Part shown: positions 36,901 to 44,130 of the stretch, piece after piece
Layout of the letters: the number at the start of each line of letters is the position of its first letter
How positions within the stretch are numbered: the first letter of the stretch is position 1
DNA from: Lacihabitans sp. CS3-21
Lineage (GTDB): Bacteria; Bacteroidota; Bacteroidia; Cytophagales; Spirosomataceae
DNA length: 64,000 nt
Direction of reading: 5' to 3'
Assembly: GCF_024343675.1 (NCBI RefSeq)
Contig: NZ_RJUD01000098.1
Coordinates: 62,001-126,000 of the forward strand
Position numbers and translations under genes: made by a program
The notes under the pieces: model-generated
Told to the model about the DNA's origin: nothing
Seen by the model: only the letters and a program-made list of their open reading frames with translations
The model's database searches: none

Positions 36901-38330
36901 TGAGCCATTGGCTTAAACATCTTGCCTTCTGTGCCAACCAATGCCAAAATAGGCAGATAAACAATCAAAATTATAATTTCGCCAAAGGCTGCACTACTTC
37001 TGATTTTTGTCGATGCCTGTAAAACTTCTTCATCCATTTGTTGAGCTGTTAGTTTCCCTTCTTTATTAAGGTGCAAACGATGAATGACCGCTTCAACAAT
37101 GATAACTGCTCCATCTACAATCAAACCAAAATCTATCGCACCCAAACTCATCAAATTTCCACTTACCCCAAACAAATTCATCATTATTACGGCAAAAAGC
37201 AGAGCCAATGGTATAACTGATGCCACTACTAATCCTGCTCGCCAATTGCCGAGTAATAAGACTAATACGAAAATAACTATCAAAGCCCCTTCTAAAAGGT
37301 TGGTTTCAACTGTTCCAATGGCATTATTTACCAGTTTTGTGCGGTCAATAAAAGGTTCTAACAATACGCCCTCGGGGAGTGATTTTCTGATTTGCTCAAC
37401 TTTTTCCTTTGTTCGATTTACAACTGCCGAAGAGTTTTCGCCTTTGAGCATCAATACCATTCCACCCACTACTTCACCCTTTCCATCTTTGGTAACTGCA
37501 CCATATCGTAAAGCTGACCCTTCTTGCACTTTTGCCACATCACGAATAAGAATGGGTATGCCATTATTGGTTTTGACAACTATCTTTTCAATATCTGCCA
37601 TCGTTTTTACCATGCCCAAAGCCCTGATGAAATAGACGTAAGGCTGTTTGTCAATGTATGCACCTCCTGTATTTTCGTTGTTCTTTTCGAGTGCATCGAA
37701 AATGTCAGTAATAGTGGTATTCATACTTTTTAGTCGGTCGGGTTGCACCGCTATCTCGTATTGTTTGAGACTACCGCCCAAAGTGGTTACTTCGGCAATT
37801 CCAGCTGTGCCTAAAAGTTGTGGCTTAACAATCCAATCTTGAATACTGCGTAACTTTGAGGCATCATATTGGCTTTCAAAGCCTTTTTTTGCATAAATCA
37901 CATATTGGTAAATTTCACCAAGTCCTGTACTAATGGGTGCTAATTCAGGAATTCCTGCACCTTTGGGAATCAATCTTTCAGCATCTTTGAGCTTTTCGCT
38001 CATTTGTTGCCTTGCCCAATAAACATCTACGTTTTCCTCAAAAACAAGGGTAATGACACTCAATCCGAAGCGACTTAAAGAACGCATTTCGACGATTTTG
38101 GGAATCGTCTTCATGGTCTGCTCGATAGGGTACGTGATAAACTGCTCAACCTCTTGGGTTGCCAAAGTGGGTGCAGTTGTAATGATTTGTACCTGATTAT
38201 TTGTAATATCAGGCAGGGCATCAATGGGCAGTCGGCTCAAATTATAAATACCAACTAAAACCAGTGCCAAAGTAGATAAACCCACAATAAACTTATTATG
38301 GATAGAAAAATGAATGATTTTATCTAACAT
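33990..38330 (-). CDS. Heavy-metal RND pump (CusA/CzcA) fused to a TolC-type outer-membrane channel
   Basis: 1446 residues. Residues 1 to about 1040 are a full HME-RND transporter: MLDKIIHFSIHNKF start, IDALPDITNNQVQI, the metal-RND signature DFGLIVDGAVIIVE in transmembrane helix 4, and FIALFGVAVLNGIVLIGYFN in helix 10-11. At about 1040-1060 comes a second signal-like helix (SVILLVFLLSCSLSNAQ). The rest (to 1446) is a TolC/CzcC protein: QAIDLGTKNNNLVQANELEI, GMSIPIFGKANKARIQ and YQSGEVGYVEYLQSL. Pump and channel are thus joined in one chain. This fusion occurs in other Bacteroidota. Whether it is cleaved at the inner signal is unknown. Confidence 0.94.
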   Translation of the reverse strand: MLDKIIHFSIHNKFIVGLSTLALVLVGIYNLSRLPIDALPDITNNQVQIITTAPTLATQEVEQFITYPIEQTMKTIPKIVEMRSLSRFGLSVITLVFEENVDVYWARQQMSEKLKDAERLIPKGAGIPELAPISTGLGEIYQYVIYAKKGFESQYDASKLRSIQDWIVKPQLLGTAGIAEVTTLGGSLKQYEIAVQPDRLKSMNTTITDIFDALEKNNENTGGAYIDKQPYVYFIRALGMVKTMADIEKIVVKTNNGIPILIRDVAKVQEGSALRYGAVTKDGKGEVVGGMVLMLKGENSSAVVNRTKEKVEQIRKSLPEGVLLEPFIDRTKLVNNAIGTVETNLLEGALIVIFVLVLLLGNWRAGLVVASVIPLALLFAVIMMNLFGVSGNLMSLGAIDFGLIVDGAVIIVEAVIHRLHLNKEGKLTAQQMDEEVLQASTKIRSSAAFGEIIILIVYLPILALVGTEGKMFKPMAQTVSFAILGAFILSLTYVPMASALFLSKNISHKKNISDKIIDTIYRFYQPILQKALQLKTIILSASVALFLVALFVFSRMGGEFIPTLEEGDYAINFRNANGSSLSMSIETSTKLEKILKSKFPEVVEVVSKIGSAEIPTDPMPIETGDLIIILKDKKEWTTTKDFYELADMMKEEMEKIPGVGFEVSQPIQMRFNELMTGVRSDIAIKIFGEDLEKLAATANSALGQIGGIEGVADIKAEQVTGMPQITVRYNPDKLALYGLNVGDLNKVVRTGFAGEATGTVYEGEKRYDLVVRLDKDFRQDISNVKNIFVSLPNGNQIPLEQVADVNFEQGPAQISREDGRRRIVIGLNVRGRDVKSVVNDIQAKLDTKLKLPEGYYVTYGGQFENLVEANKRLSIAVPVALLLIFVLLYFTFNSIKQSILIFTAIPLSAIGGVFALWLRGMPFSISAGIGFIALFGVAVLNGIVLIGYFNQLKAEGWENVLERIKEGTKVRLRPVIMTAAVASLGFLPMALSNGSGAEVQKPLATVVIGGLITATLLTLIVLPILYFLVENGLKKPKTTKTTSVILLVFLLSCSLSNAQTTLSLQQAIDLGTKNNNLVQANELEIKMQNQLKPTAKELPKTNVNAMLGQYNTRSFDQNFSISQGFSPFQFQAKKMLINVHIKNSELKLAVTKHDIAFQVRQSWNTILYLTAINQLLVKQDEYLLQFVKAANLKLKTGESTLLEKMTADTKQQGLIQIRKQNESLILGEKIKLKSILNIKNDFTIAETTFLPSMAILSDSTYINQNPMLALAMQQVAIASANKNVEKALVKPEFMAGYFLQSLTGNQEVNDKTVFYNGMPRFQGVNLGMSIPIFGKANKARIQASETEIQLQEKNTEYLKNQLNSQLLQQIQGQKTNQSLIDYYVQTALPNAEIIAKNATKAYQSGEVGYVEYLQSLETMLSIQQNYLHAINAFNQNAINIQYLLNN

Positions 38331-38427
38331 ATTTTAAATCTAATTTTGAAAAATTGATTGATAGCCATAAAAAAAAATCCTACTGAGGATAATTTCAGCA
38401 AGCTTAATGGCAATAAAATTTCAAGAA

Positions 38428-38757
38428 TCAGATTTTGGGCGGTTGCCAAATATTTTCGTAGAAATCAGAAATAAACGTAGTATTATAGAAATTACTTTTT
38501 ACCTTTTCGGATAAAGCACATTGGGCTATTTCAGAAATAAGAGGGGAGAATGAAAAATTTAAGACAAAGTTTGTTCCACAACAAGCACATTTACAAAAAG
38601 GGGGACAGGTTTCGGTATCTTCTTGGTGGTTGGTATGATTGGTTTCTGAAAAAGCTATTCGTTGATTATCCACTACTGTACAATCTTCCATATCTCCACA
38701 GGGCAGACAGGAAAGTACAAGGATATACATCGAGAATAGGAATGAAAACATTTTCAT
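38428..38757 (-). CDS. Cysteine-rich small secreted protein (DUF6660-like), paralogue of 28944-29324
   Basis: 109 residues from the ATG at 38757; the longer frame begins at a TTG. A signal segment (MKMFSFLFSMYILVLSCLPC) precedes a His/Thr-rich stretch (ETNHTNHQEDTETC), then PPFCKCACCGTNF and ENIWQPPKI at the end. On the minus strand TATATTTG (38762-38769) fits a -7 element so close that the transcript would be nearly leaderless. It lies just upstream of the RND pump gene, with 97 bases between, and may be the first gene of that operon. Confidence 0.65.
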   Translation of the reverse strand: MKMFSFLFSMYILVLSCLPCGDMEDCTVVDNQRIAFSETNHTNHQEDTETCPPFCKCACCGTNFVLNFSFSPLISEIAQCALSEKVKSNFYNTTFISDFYENIWQPPKI

Positions 38758-38807
38758 ATTGCAAATATAAATCAAATACAAGTGCAACAGGTTTTCAAAA
38801 AGGAAAT
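38717..38807. repeat. Direct repeat copy 1 (promoter and 5' end of the DUF6660-like gene)
   Basis: 91 bases starting ACAAGGATATACAT and ending AACAGGTTTTCAAAAAGGAAAT recur at 40378-40462 with a 6-base gap and few mismatches. The repeats flank the YVTN propeller gene. Confidence 0.85.
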
Positions 38808-39221
38808 ATTACACCAAACTGTCCAAAATTTGTTGTTTGCACTTAAAATTGTGTACAAACAAAAAGTATCTTCATCTTACTATTTATTTTACTGCTTGGT
38901 CTTGAATTTTTAGAAAAAAGCGGAATTAAAAGTATCTTTTCATGAACTTTGTAGTTTTCCTTAAGTATTAGCCTTTGCAGATTTTCATTGAAACCTCTAT
39001 TGATTGGATTGAATATCATTATTTCCAAGAATCCTTGTTAAAAAGCTTGTCAAAGAGAAAATACAGGAGGAAAGTTATTGTTTTGAAAAATAACTCCAAA
39101 TTGTTTTTCTTTTGAATAAAGAAATAAAGGTAATTTCAACTCGTATTAATAAAAGAGGGAGAAGTCGAAATAACTCCATATTAATAATAAAATTAAAAAT
39201 TCTCTATTAAAACAATATAAA
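38808..39221. other. Intergenic region without supported genes
   Basis: About 410 AT-rich bases between the first direct repeat and the YVTN gene. Open frames here have no start, no family likeness and no neighbour overlap. I see no clear hairpin or promoter. Confidence 0.5.
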
Positions 39222-40244
39222 ATGTTTGCTAAATTTTCTTTTCTAACGTTGGTTTCACTTCTTTGTTTTTCATGTAGAAACCAAACCTCTCTCATTAAAA
39301 ACAATACCGCCATAATTATTAACGGTGGAAATAATACCCTTGACATTTTAGACCTCAAACGAAATAAAATAAAGTCTAAAATAGAAGTTGCCAAAGATAA
39401 AAATAGTTTTGCACATCATGTTTATTTTTCCAAGTCAAAAAAAATGGCATCAATTGCTTTACCTGCCATGGATTTTTCAAAGGGTCATGATGGTATGCAC
39501 ATTATGAATGTTCCCGGAAAGATTGTGGTGTTAAACACTATCGATGGTAAGGTTAAAGTTCAAATAGATGTACCGATGGCAAACCACAATGCCATTATCT
39601 CTCCAGATGAAAAAGAAGTTTGGACAACAGGTATGAGTCACATGGGTAGGGTTTTTGTGTATGATCTTGAGACTGGAAAGCTTAAGGATATGATTGTAGT
39701 GGACGCAGACCCTTCCGAAATTATTTTTTCAAAAAATGAAAAATATGCGTTAGTAGCCTGTGGAGAGAGCAGCTTTATCAACATAATAGACATTGGCACT
39801 AAGAAAATCATTAAGCAAATCAAAGTAGACCCTAATCCTAATAATGTATGGGCCGGTTTTGATGACAATATATTTGTTGAGAACTCTTTACGTAAAACGC
39901 TGAATATTATTGATTTGAATACATTTAAAGTAATTGATTTTATTGATTTCGACTTTATTCCTGGATTTATGGTTTACAATGAATTAAACCGTGAAATCTG
40001 GATTTGTTCAAAATCAGATGACAATGTCTATATTTATAGGAAGGAAAATGACAAGTGGGTAAAAACTTCCACTTTTGGCTCCTCTGGTGGTCCACACATG
40101 ATTGCCTTTTTTGATGATTTTTTTAAAGCTCTTCTTATCAATCAATTTGAAAACACAGCCATAATTATCGATTCTAAAACCAAAAAAGAAATCAAAAAAA
40201 TAACCACCAGTGATAAACCAAACGGAATTGCCGTTTGGGAGTAA
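39222..40244 (+). CDS. YVTN-type beta-propeller lipoprotein
   Basis: 340 residues. The lipoprotein signal is MFAKFSFLTLVSLLCFSC. The mature part has about seven 40-residue blades with repeated NxxDxIDLxTxK-like turns: GGNNTLDILDLKRNKIKSKI, FINIIDIGTKKIIKQIKVDP, KTLNIIDLNTFKVIDFI, and TAIIIDSKTKKEIKKI, ending DKPNGIAVWE. Such propellers are scaffolds, or relate to nitrous-oxide or quinohaemoprotein folds; no ligands are evident. A likely surface or periplasmic protein. It is the only plus-strand gene in the metal block and is bracketed by direct repeats, which suggests a late insertion. Confidence 0.82.
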   Translation: MFAKFSFLTLVSLLCFSCRNQTSLIKNNTAIIINGGNNTLDILDLKRNKIKSKIEVAKDKNSFAHHVYFSKSKKMASIALPAMDFSKGHDGMHIMNVPGKIVVLNTIDGKVKVQIDVPMANHNAIISPDEKEVWTTGMSHMGRVFVYDLETGKLKDMIVVDADPSEIIFSKNEKYALVACGESSFINIIDIGTKKIIKQIKVDPNPNNVWAGFDDNIFVENSLRKTLNIIDLNTFKVIDFIDFDFIPGFMVYNELNREIWICSKSDDNVYIYRKENDKWVKTSTFGSSGGPHMIAFFDDFFKALLINQFENTAIIIDSKTKKEIKKITTSDKPNGIAVWE

Positions 40245-40377
40245 CTCTGAGTTTTTGTAATTGTTATAGAATACCTATGAGTTTGGAAGATGCCACTTAA
40301 CCAAAAAAATATTCTTATATACTTTATTTGGATTTGAAGGTTATTAGGTAGCCTTTGTCAATGGTTGACATAAGACC

Positions 40378-40462
40378 ACAAGGATATACATTGAGAATGA
40401 AAAGGTTTTCATATTGCAAATGTATATCAAATACAAGTTCAACAGGTTTTCAAAAAGGAAAT
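40378..40462. repeat. Direct repeat copy 2 of 38717-38807
   Basis: 85 bases matching the promoter/5' region of the DUF6660-like gene but with no gene attached. Mismatches and a 6-base deletion show that it is no longer under selection. Confidence 0.85.
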
Positions 40463-40513
40463 TTAAATTTCTTATAAATTATAAAAAAACCAAACAAATA
40501 ATTTTATACTTTT

Positions 40514-40858
40514 TTATTCAGCTATTTTTATAAGATTGCAGTCTGGGTCAACAATTGCAAATTCTCTTCCCCATGGCAGTTTTTCTAATTTTCCATTTGG
40601 ATGAACGCAATTAAACTCTAAACATTTTTTGTATAAATCATCTAAATTATCAACTCCTAGATAGCAAGCACAATTATTTGTCTTTTTATTTACAGAGGGT
40701 AGTTTGCTAAAATGAACCTCTATATTACCGTTATTCATTATAAGGTAATCATCGTGTTTTCCATCCGTTTTGAAGCTCAAAACCTCTATCCAAAACTTTT
40801 CTGTTACATCAAGGTTAGATGAGATAAAAACAGGAGTAATATTCTTTATCATTTTCAT
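40514..40858 (-). CDS. VOC-family (glyoxalase/bleomycin-resistance-like) protein
   Basis: 114 residues, one VOC half-barrel pair: ITPVFISSNLDVTEKFWIEVLSF at the start, GNIEVHFSK with a histidine, and GREFAIVDPDCNLIKIAE at the end. The family includes metal-dependent lyases and binding proteins. The end of the small mercury operon, so it may act on organomercury or just ride along; I cannot say. A start two codons later (MIKNITPV) is equally possible. Confidence 0.75.
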   Translation of the reverse strand: MKMIKNITPVFISSNLDVTEKFWIEVLSFKTDGKHDDYLIMNNGNIEVHFSKLPSVNKKTNNCACYLGVDNLDDLYKKCLEFNCVHPNGKLEKLPWGREFAIVDPDCNLIKIAE

Positions 40859-40900
40859 TTGATTAAAATTATGAGGCTATTTTGGTATAAATAACGATTA

Positions 40901-41119
40901 CTATGTTGACTTGCAGCAACTAGAACCGGCTTGTATTGGAGGACATGCCACAGTTCCATAACTACAAAAAACACAGCAATCTCCATCAAGTGGCTTTAAA
41001 ACTTGCTTACAGCATTCACAGTCGTAAAAAAACTGGCAAGAATCTGTAGACATAACTTCATTTTTTTTATAGCCACAATTCGGACAAGTGATTTCAGATT
41101 CCAACTTTATTATTGACAT
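40901..41119 (-). CDS. GDCCVxC-domain protein (Cys form of a selenoprotein family)
   Basis: 72 residues, soluble. A zinc-ribbon-like N-terminus (ITCPNCGYKK) is followed by YDCECC and the signature GDCCVFCSYGTVACPPIQ, with SCC near the C-terminus. In some bacteria a cysteine in this signature is selenocysteine; here there is no in-frame TGA and all are Cys. The family travels with mercury transport genes. The gene abuts merTP by one base, so it belongs to that operon. The many thiols suggest metal handling in the cytosol. Confidence 0.85.
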   Translation of the reverse strand: MSIIKLESEITCPNCGYKKNEVMSTDSCQFFYDCECCKQVLKPLDGDCCVFCSYGTVACPPIQAGSSCCKST

Positions 41120-41736
41120 TATGATATGATTTTATTTTTCACAACTTTATAGCCTGTTGAATTAATGGCTTTTTCAATTTCTGCTATAGTTGTTTTAGAG
41201 GAATCAAATTTTACAAAAGCATTACTTTTTTCGTAAGAAACCTTTACATCCAAAATTCCTTTCAGTTTACTTATTTCAGATTTTACGTGATGTTCGCATC
41301 CCGTGCAAGTCATCCCTTTAATTGTAAATTCAGCTTGAGAAAAGTTGGAAGTCTGACCTGTAACTGCATAATTTTCTGCTTTTTTAAAAAATATATGGGA
41401 GTAACTCGGAAATGTAAGTAGCAAAATTGATAGGAAAGTAACCATTGTCAAAAATGTTTTCGTTTGAATAAAAGTAATATTATCGTTTGTTTTACAATTG
41501 CAATCGGGCTGTTTTGTATTCAATTGCTTCTTTTGGTTTAATTTTTGATACCAAGCAAACCCCAAAACCAAGGCTGTCGAGCCAATAAAGTAAGGTCGGG
41601 CAGGGTCGAGCCATGCAAAATTTGAGGCTATACCAGTAGTACCTGCAAGAATAGCCAAAACTGGCATAATACAACATAGTGATGAAGCTAATGCAGTTAA
41701 AATACTTAAATTTGGAAGTGAAATCGGCGTTTTCAT
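41119..41736 (-). CDS. Mercuric transport fusion protein MerTP
   Basis: 205 residues. The MerT part has three membrane helices; the first carries the Cys pair SLCCIMPVL (C21-C22). A Cys-containing loop follows (PDCNCK). After the third helix (LTMVTFLSILLLTFP) the MerP-like HMA domain has GMTCTGC at 141-147 and ends STGYKVVKNKI. MerT and MerP together take Hg2+ from the periplasm into the cytosol for MerA to reduce. No merA gene is present in this window. It overlaps the ArsR gene by 4 bp. Confidence 0.9.
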   Translation of the reverse strand: MKTPISLPNLSILTALASSLCCIMPVLAILAGTTGIASNFAWLDPARPYFIGSTALVLGFAWYQKLNQKKQLNTKQPDCNCKTNDNITFIQTKTFLTMVTFLSILLLTFPSYSHIFFKKAENYAVTGQTSNFSQAEFTIKGMTCTGCEHHVKSEISKLKGILDVKVSYEKSNAFVKFDSSKTTIAEIEKAINSTGYKVVKNKIIS

Positions 41737-42107
41737 ATTGCTAATTCTGGTTGTTTAATATGTTGAAGCAGAGGCTCTATGACGAATAGATGGTTAGATT
41801 TTAAGGAGTAAAAAATAGTTTGCCCAACCTTACGAAACTGAATAAGGTTAGCATCTTTGAGTTTACGAAGATGCTGAGACACAGCTGGTAGACTCATTTC
41901 TAGAATATCAGAAATGTCACAAGGACAAAGTTCATTCTCATGTTTTAATAAATACAAAATCTTTAAACGAACCTCATTTCCTGCTAAATCTAGCACTTGG
42001 GCAAGATTCGCAAACGAGTTTTGGGCATCTTTAAGTTGTTGCTTACAGTTGTAAATCTGAACTTGGTCGGCAAAAGCTCTAATGCAATTAATTTCTTTAC
42101 TGTCCAT
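41733..42107 (-). CDS. ArsR/SmtB-family metal-responsive repressor
   Basis: 124 residues from the ATG at 42107; the longer frame needs a TTG. Winged helix: VRLKILYLLKHENELCPCDISDILEMSLPAVSQHLRKLKDANLI, then FRKVGQTIFYSLKSNH. ELCPCDIS has the Cys-x-Cys of the ArsR/CadC metal site in helix alpha-3. It replaces MerR as the regulator of the merTP operon. A perfect Bacteroidota promoter with a palindromic spacer lies just upstream. Confidence 0.9.
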   Translation of the reverse strand: MDSKEINCIRAFADQVQIYNCKQQLKDAQNSFANLAQVLDLAGNEVRLKILYLLKHENELCPCDISDILEMSLPAVSQHLRKLKDANLIQFRKVGQTIFYSLKSNHLFVIEPLLQHIKQPELAI

Positions 42108-42129
42108 CTTCAAATTATTAATTGTGCAA

Positions 42130-42161
42130 CAAACATATTAATTAATAATTATTTAAGCAAA
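42130..42161 (-). promoter_or_regulatory. Promoter of the ArsR-MerTP operon with operator-like spacer
   Basis: On the minus strand TTTG (42158-42161), 20 bases, TATGTTTG (42130-42137). The spacer is an AT-rich inverted repeat around TTAATTAA, as for ArsR-type operators. Binding there would block the promoter. Confidence 0.75.
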
Positions 42162-42184
42162 TCCTTAATAACATTATTAAAGAA

Positions 42185-42211
42185 ATTCCACTATAGATAC
42201 TATAGTGGAAT
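42185..42211. repeat. Perfect 12-bp inverted repeat
   Basis: ATTCCACTATAG-ATA-CTATAGTGGAAT. It lies between the ArsR promoter and a redoxin remnant. There is no T run on either side, so a terminator is doubtful; an operator or the scar of an element is possible. Confidence 0.6.
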
Positions 42212-42217
42212 CTTGAT

Positions 42218-42384
42218 TTATTTACGATATGTAATCACACAACCCTTAGCTATTGTTGAATTTACCTTAATTTCCTCTTTTGCCACAATAGAAGCAATAG
42301 CAGTTTCTACATATTTTGTAGTAATCTTGGACTCGTCTCTGTTGTCATCAATGGCACCAATGTATGCAATTTTGTACTCTCTGC
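42218..42384 (-). pseudogene. Remnant of a thioredoxin-like redoxin, C-terminal end
   Basis: The frame reads CREYKIAYIGAIDDN, then KYVETAIASIVAKEEIKV and GCVITYRK to a stop. This is the C-terminus of a secreted AhpC/TSA-type redoxin. The rest, with the active site, is absent: the sequence is cut at 42385 by the IS21-like end. Confidence 0.7.
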
Positions 42385-42431
42385 ATATTCCAGTGAAAGT
42401 GAGCCAGCCATTCCGATTCAAAGTGAGCCAT
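42385..42431. mobile_element. IS21-like terminal repeats, left-end orientation
   Basis: Two copies of a unit ATTCCnnTnnAAGTGAGCCA in tandem (ATTCCAGTGAAAGTGAGCCA, then ATTCCGATTCAAAGTGAGCC). The reverse complement occurs at 46979-47026. Multiple short terminal repeats are typical of IS21-family elements, but no istA or istB gene is left. The family name is from memory. Confidence 0.5.
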
Positions 42432-42719
42432 CTGCAAATATCTCAATTGTATGACAAGAAGAAGCTGAATATGACAATTTATGAAAATAGGAAAAAGGCT
42501 ATATTAAAAACTTTTTAGATAATAAACATGAATAGTTGAAGTTCAGTTTTAATACTCCATAAAAAAACAATCGCTTCTTTATTCTTTAAATCGATGATAA
42601 TGCAACATTGAACTCACTGAAAATTCCTAAAATTAAGATTTTGATAATATTAGCATTAAATGCAATAGGAAAAATTATATGGAATTGATTGATTTTAAGC
42701 TAAAAATCAACAAAAAGTT

Positions 42720-42916
42720 CGAAACAAATATTTAGAAGCATATGTAGATGACATTTTCAAAAAATGGACAATCTTGGTATAGCATCAAATTAAAAAAATA
42801 TTCTACAAAAACTTCAGATAGTTCATAAAGTCGATGATTTTCGCTTTGGATAGGGTAGTTGCATGCTGGCTGATTCAACGCCCCAGAAGTCCTCAAATTG
42901 GCCTTAAACTTAGTCA
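42720..42916 (-). pseudogene. Worn copy A of the hsdR 3' end, with fragment of a small plus-strand gene
   Basis: 42796-42916 parallels 47395-47490 of the long hsdR fragment (the stretch from CTTCGTTAAATCGAGG to CCTCAAATTGGCC), with many substitutions. Just before it, 42730-42770 encodes LEAYVDDIFKKWTIL on the plus strand, a copy of the end of the frame at 43465-43713. Confidence 0.6.
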
Positions 42917-42945
42917 ATAAGGCTAACGTAATCATCCTGTTCATC

Positions 42946-42967
42946 TGGCTCACTTTGAACCGGAATG
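42946..42967. mobile_element. IS21-like terminal repeat, right-end orientation (copy A)
   Basis: TGGCTCACTTTGAACCGGAA, about 30 bases after the hsdR tail copy A. A second, worn unit may follow. Same junction as at 43882 and 46979. Confidence 0.45.
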
Positions 42968-43170
42968 ACTTACTTAATTCCTCGAAAATAGAAGGGTGAC
43001 CAAGCATATTAAATTATCGACAATGAAAATCCAGAAGATATTGGAAAAATACAAACCTTAGAAACATAAATAAAGACCTAGAAGGCATGAACACAGAGCT
43101 AAAAAAGTAAATAAACCTCCATTTGGTAGAGATCAAACTTCGGCTGAGACATACTTTAATATAACACGAA

Positions 43171-43352
43171 CCGCACACACCTAGTGTGTGCGGCCAAAAT
43201 ACGGCTTAAAATGACCTACACACCATGCACACACTTTTGTACACACCCCGCACACAGGGTGTGTACAAATGGCAAAATTAGCCGCACACACACCATTTTT
43301 AGAAACTGCACACACCATGGACAATACGCACACACATCGTTTGTCCGACAAA
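43171..43352. repeat. Iteron-like cluster 1 (possible second origin)
   Basis: About 180 bases with at least seven copies of an ACACACC/GGTGTGT motif. They include the perfect inverted repeats CCGCACACAC-CTA-GTGTGTGCGG (43171-43193) and TTTGTACACACCC/GGGTGTGTACAAA (43236-43269). The cluster ends in the palindrome TTTGTCCGACAAA (43340-43352). It resembles the cluster at 53425-53640 in layout and motif (TGTAMACACC). Confidence 0.7.
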
Positions 43353-43464
43353 TTGCAAAGGACTAAGTCAATCTAAAAAAAATACAATAAATAGAATCCG
43401 AAATAGAAAGAAATTTGGAGCATAAAGTTGAGGCCAAAGCTCATCATTTAACAAACAAAAACAT

Positions 43465-43713
43465 TTGGAGTGCTACAAGTATGAATATGGACAAACATTC
43501 AACTTTATATGCTCCATTAAAAAAGGAAAGTACAGCCTACAACACACCGAAAGTTCGTTAAATGAAATTTTTGAGTATTTCATATTCGAATGTTGCAAGC
43601 AAAATGAAATGGTATTGATTGATGAATACAACAATATTCTCAAAATTTGCGAAAACAACTGTTTAGAGGCATATGAAGATGACATTTTCAAAAAATGGAG
43701 AATCTTTTTGTGA
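43465..43713 (+). CDS. Small hypothetical protein or gene fragment
   Basis: 82 codons from a TTG; the frame is open further upstream with no ATG. It ends NNCLEAYEDDIFKKWRIFL, and this end is duplicated in worn form at 42730-42770. The middle has two cysteines and is rich in aromatic residues (FEYFIFECCKQNEMVLIDEY). No family is recognised. The lack of a start and the duplicated end suggest a 5'-truncated gene. Confidence 0.35.
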   Translation: MECYKYEYGQTFNFICSIKKGKYSLQHTESSLNEIFEYFIFECCKQNEMVLIDEYNNILKICENNCLEAYEDDIFKKWRIFL

Positions 43714-43735
43714 TATCCATTTAAAACCAAATATT

Positions 43736-43851
43736 TAGTAACAACCTCCTGCAGCTTCGTTAAATCGAGATTTTTAGCTTTGACTAGGCAATACAAGAGT
43801 GTTCGCTATTTCTATGCCCCAGGAGCCCTCAAATTGATCTTAAACTTGGTC
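43736..43851 (-). pseudogene. Worn copy B of the hsdR 3' end
   Basis: AACAACCTCCTGCAGCTTCG and CCTCAAATTGATCTTAAACT parallel the long hsdR fragment at 47385-47490. The reading frame is broken. It is followed after about 31 bases by IS21-like repeats. Confidence 0.65.
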
Positions 43852-43881
43852 AGTATTCGTAATTTAGTGTTTCTGGTTCAG

Positions 43882-43926
43882 TTGGCTCACTTTTAGCTGA
43901 AATACAAGGCTCAGTTTCAATGCAAT
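43882..43926. mobile_element. IS21-like terminal repeats, right-end orientation (copy B)
   Basis: Two units, TTGGCTCACTTTTAGCTGAA and AAGGCTCAGTTTCAATGCAA, match the pattern at 46979-47026 with mismatches. Confidence 0.45.
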
Positions 43927-44041
43927 TTGCAACCACAAAACCACCTACTTATACTCCTACTGATAATATGGCCGAAATCTACTGAGTGGCTACTTTTTGG
44001 ACTGTGAAACCTCACTACTTTCGCCGAACACCATATAGCCA

Positions 44042-44078
44042 AATGCCCCCATCTTAGATGAGCTTTAGTGGGGGCATT
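44042..44078. terminator. Hairpin downstream of the TonB-type receptor gene
   Basis: AATGCCCCCA at 44042-44051 pairs with TGGGGGCATT at 44069-44078. The stem is strong but has no clear T run, so its role as terminator is tentative. Confidence 0.5.
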
Positions 44079-44130
44079 CTTATAAATAGCTAAATACTAC
44101 CTGCTGACGTTTTGCGTGTCATTTGTTTTG

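Noticed and set aside
37084-37635. 183-residue plus-strand open frame
   Set aside because: It lies wholly inside the RND pump gene on the other strand, has low-complexity composition and no family features.
40901-41119. Selenoprotein gene
   Set aside because: The signature codons are all Cys codons and no in-frame TGA occurs.
42218-42421. Intact 67-residue gene
   Set aside because: Its first residues come from the IS21-like repeats and the rest is a redoxin tail without an active site.
43171-43352. Simple CA/TG microsatellite
   Set aside because: The units are embedded in long perfect inverted repeats and match the second cluster in layout, so the stretch is more than a dinucleotide run.
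43473-43796. 107-residue minus-strand gene
   Set aside because: Its start is a worn hsdR tail (LDLTKLQEVVTKYL), then it runs antisense to the small frame at 43465; no complete protein.
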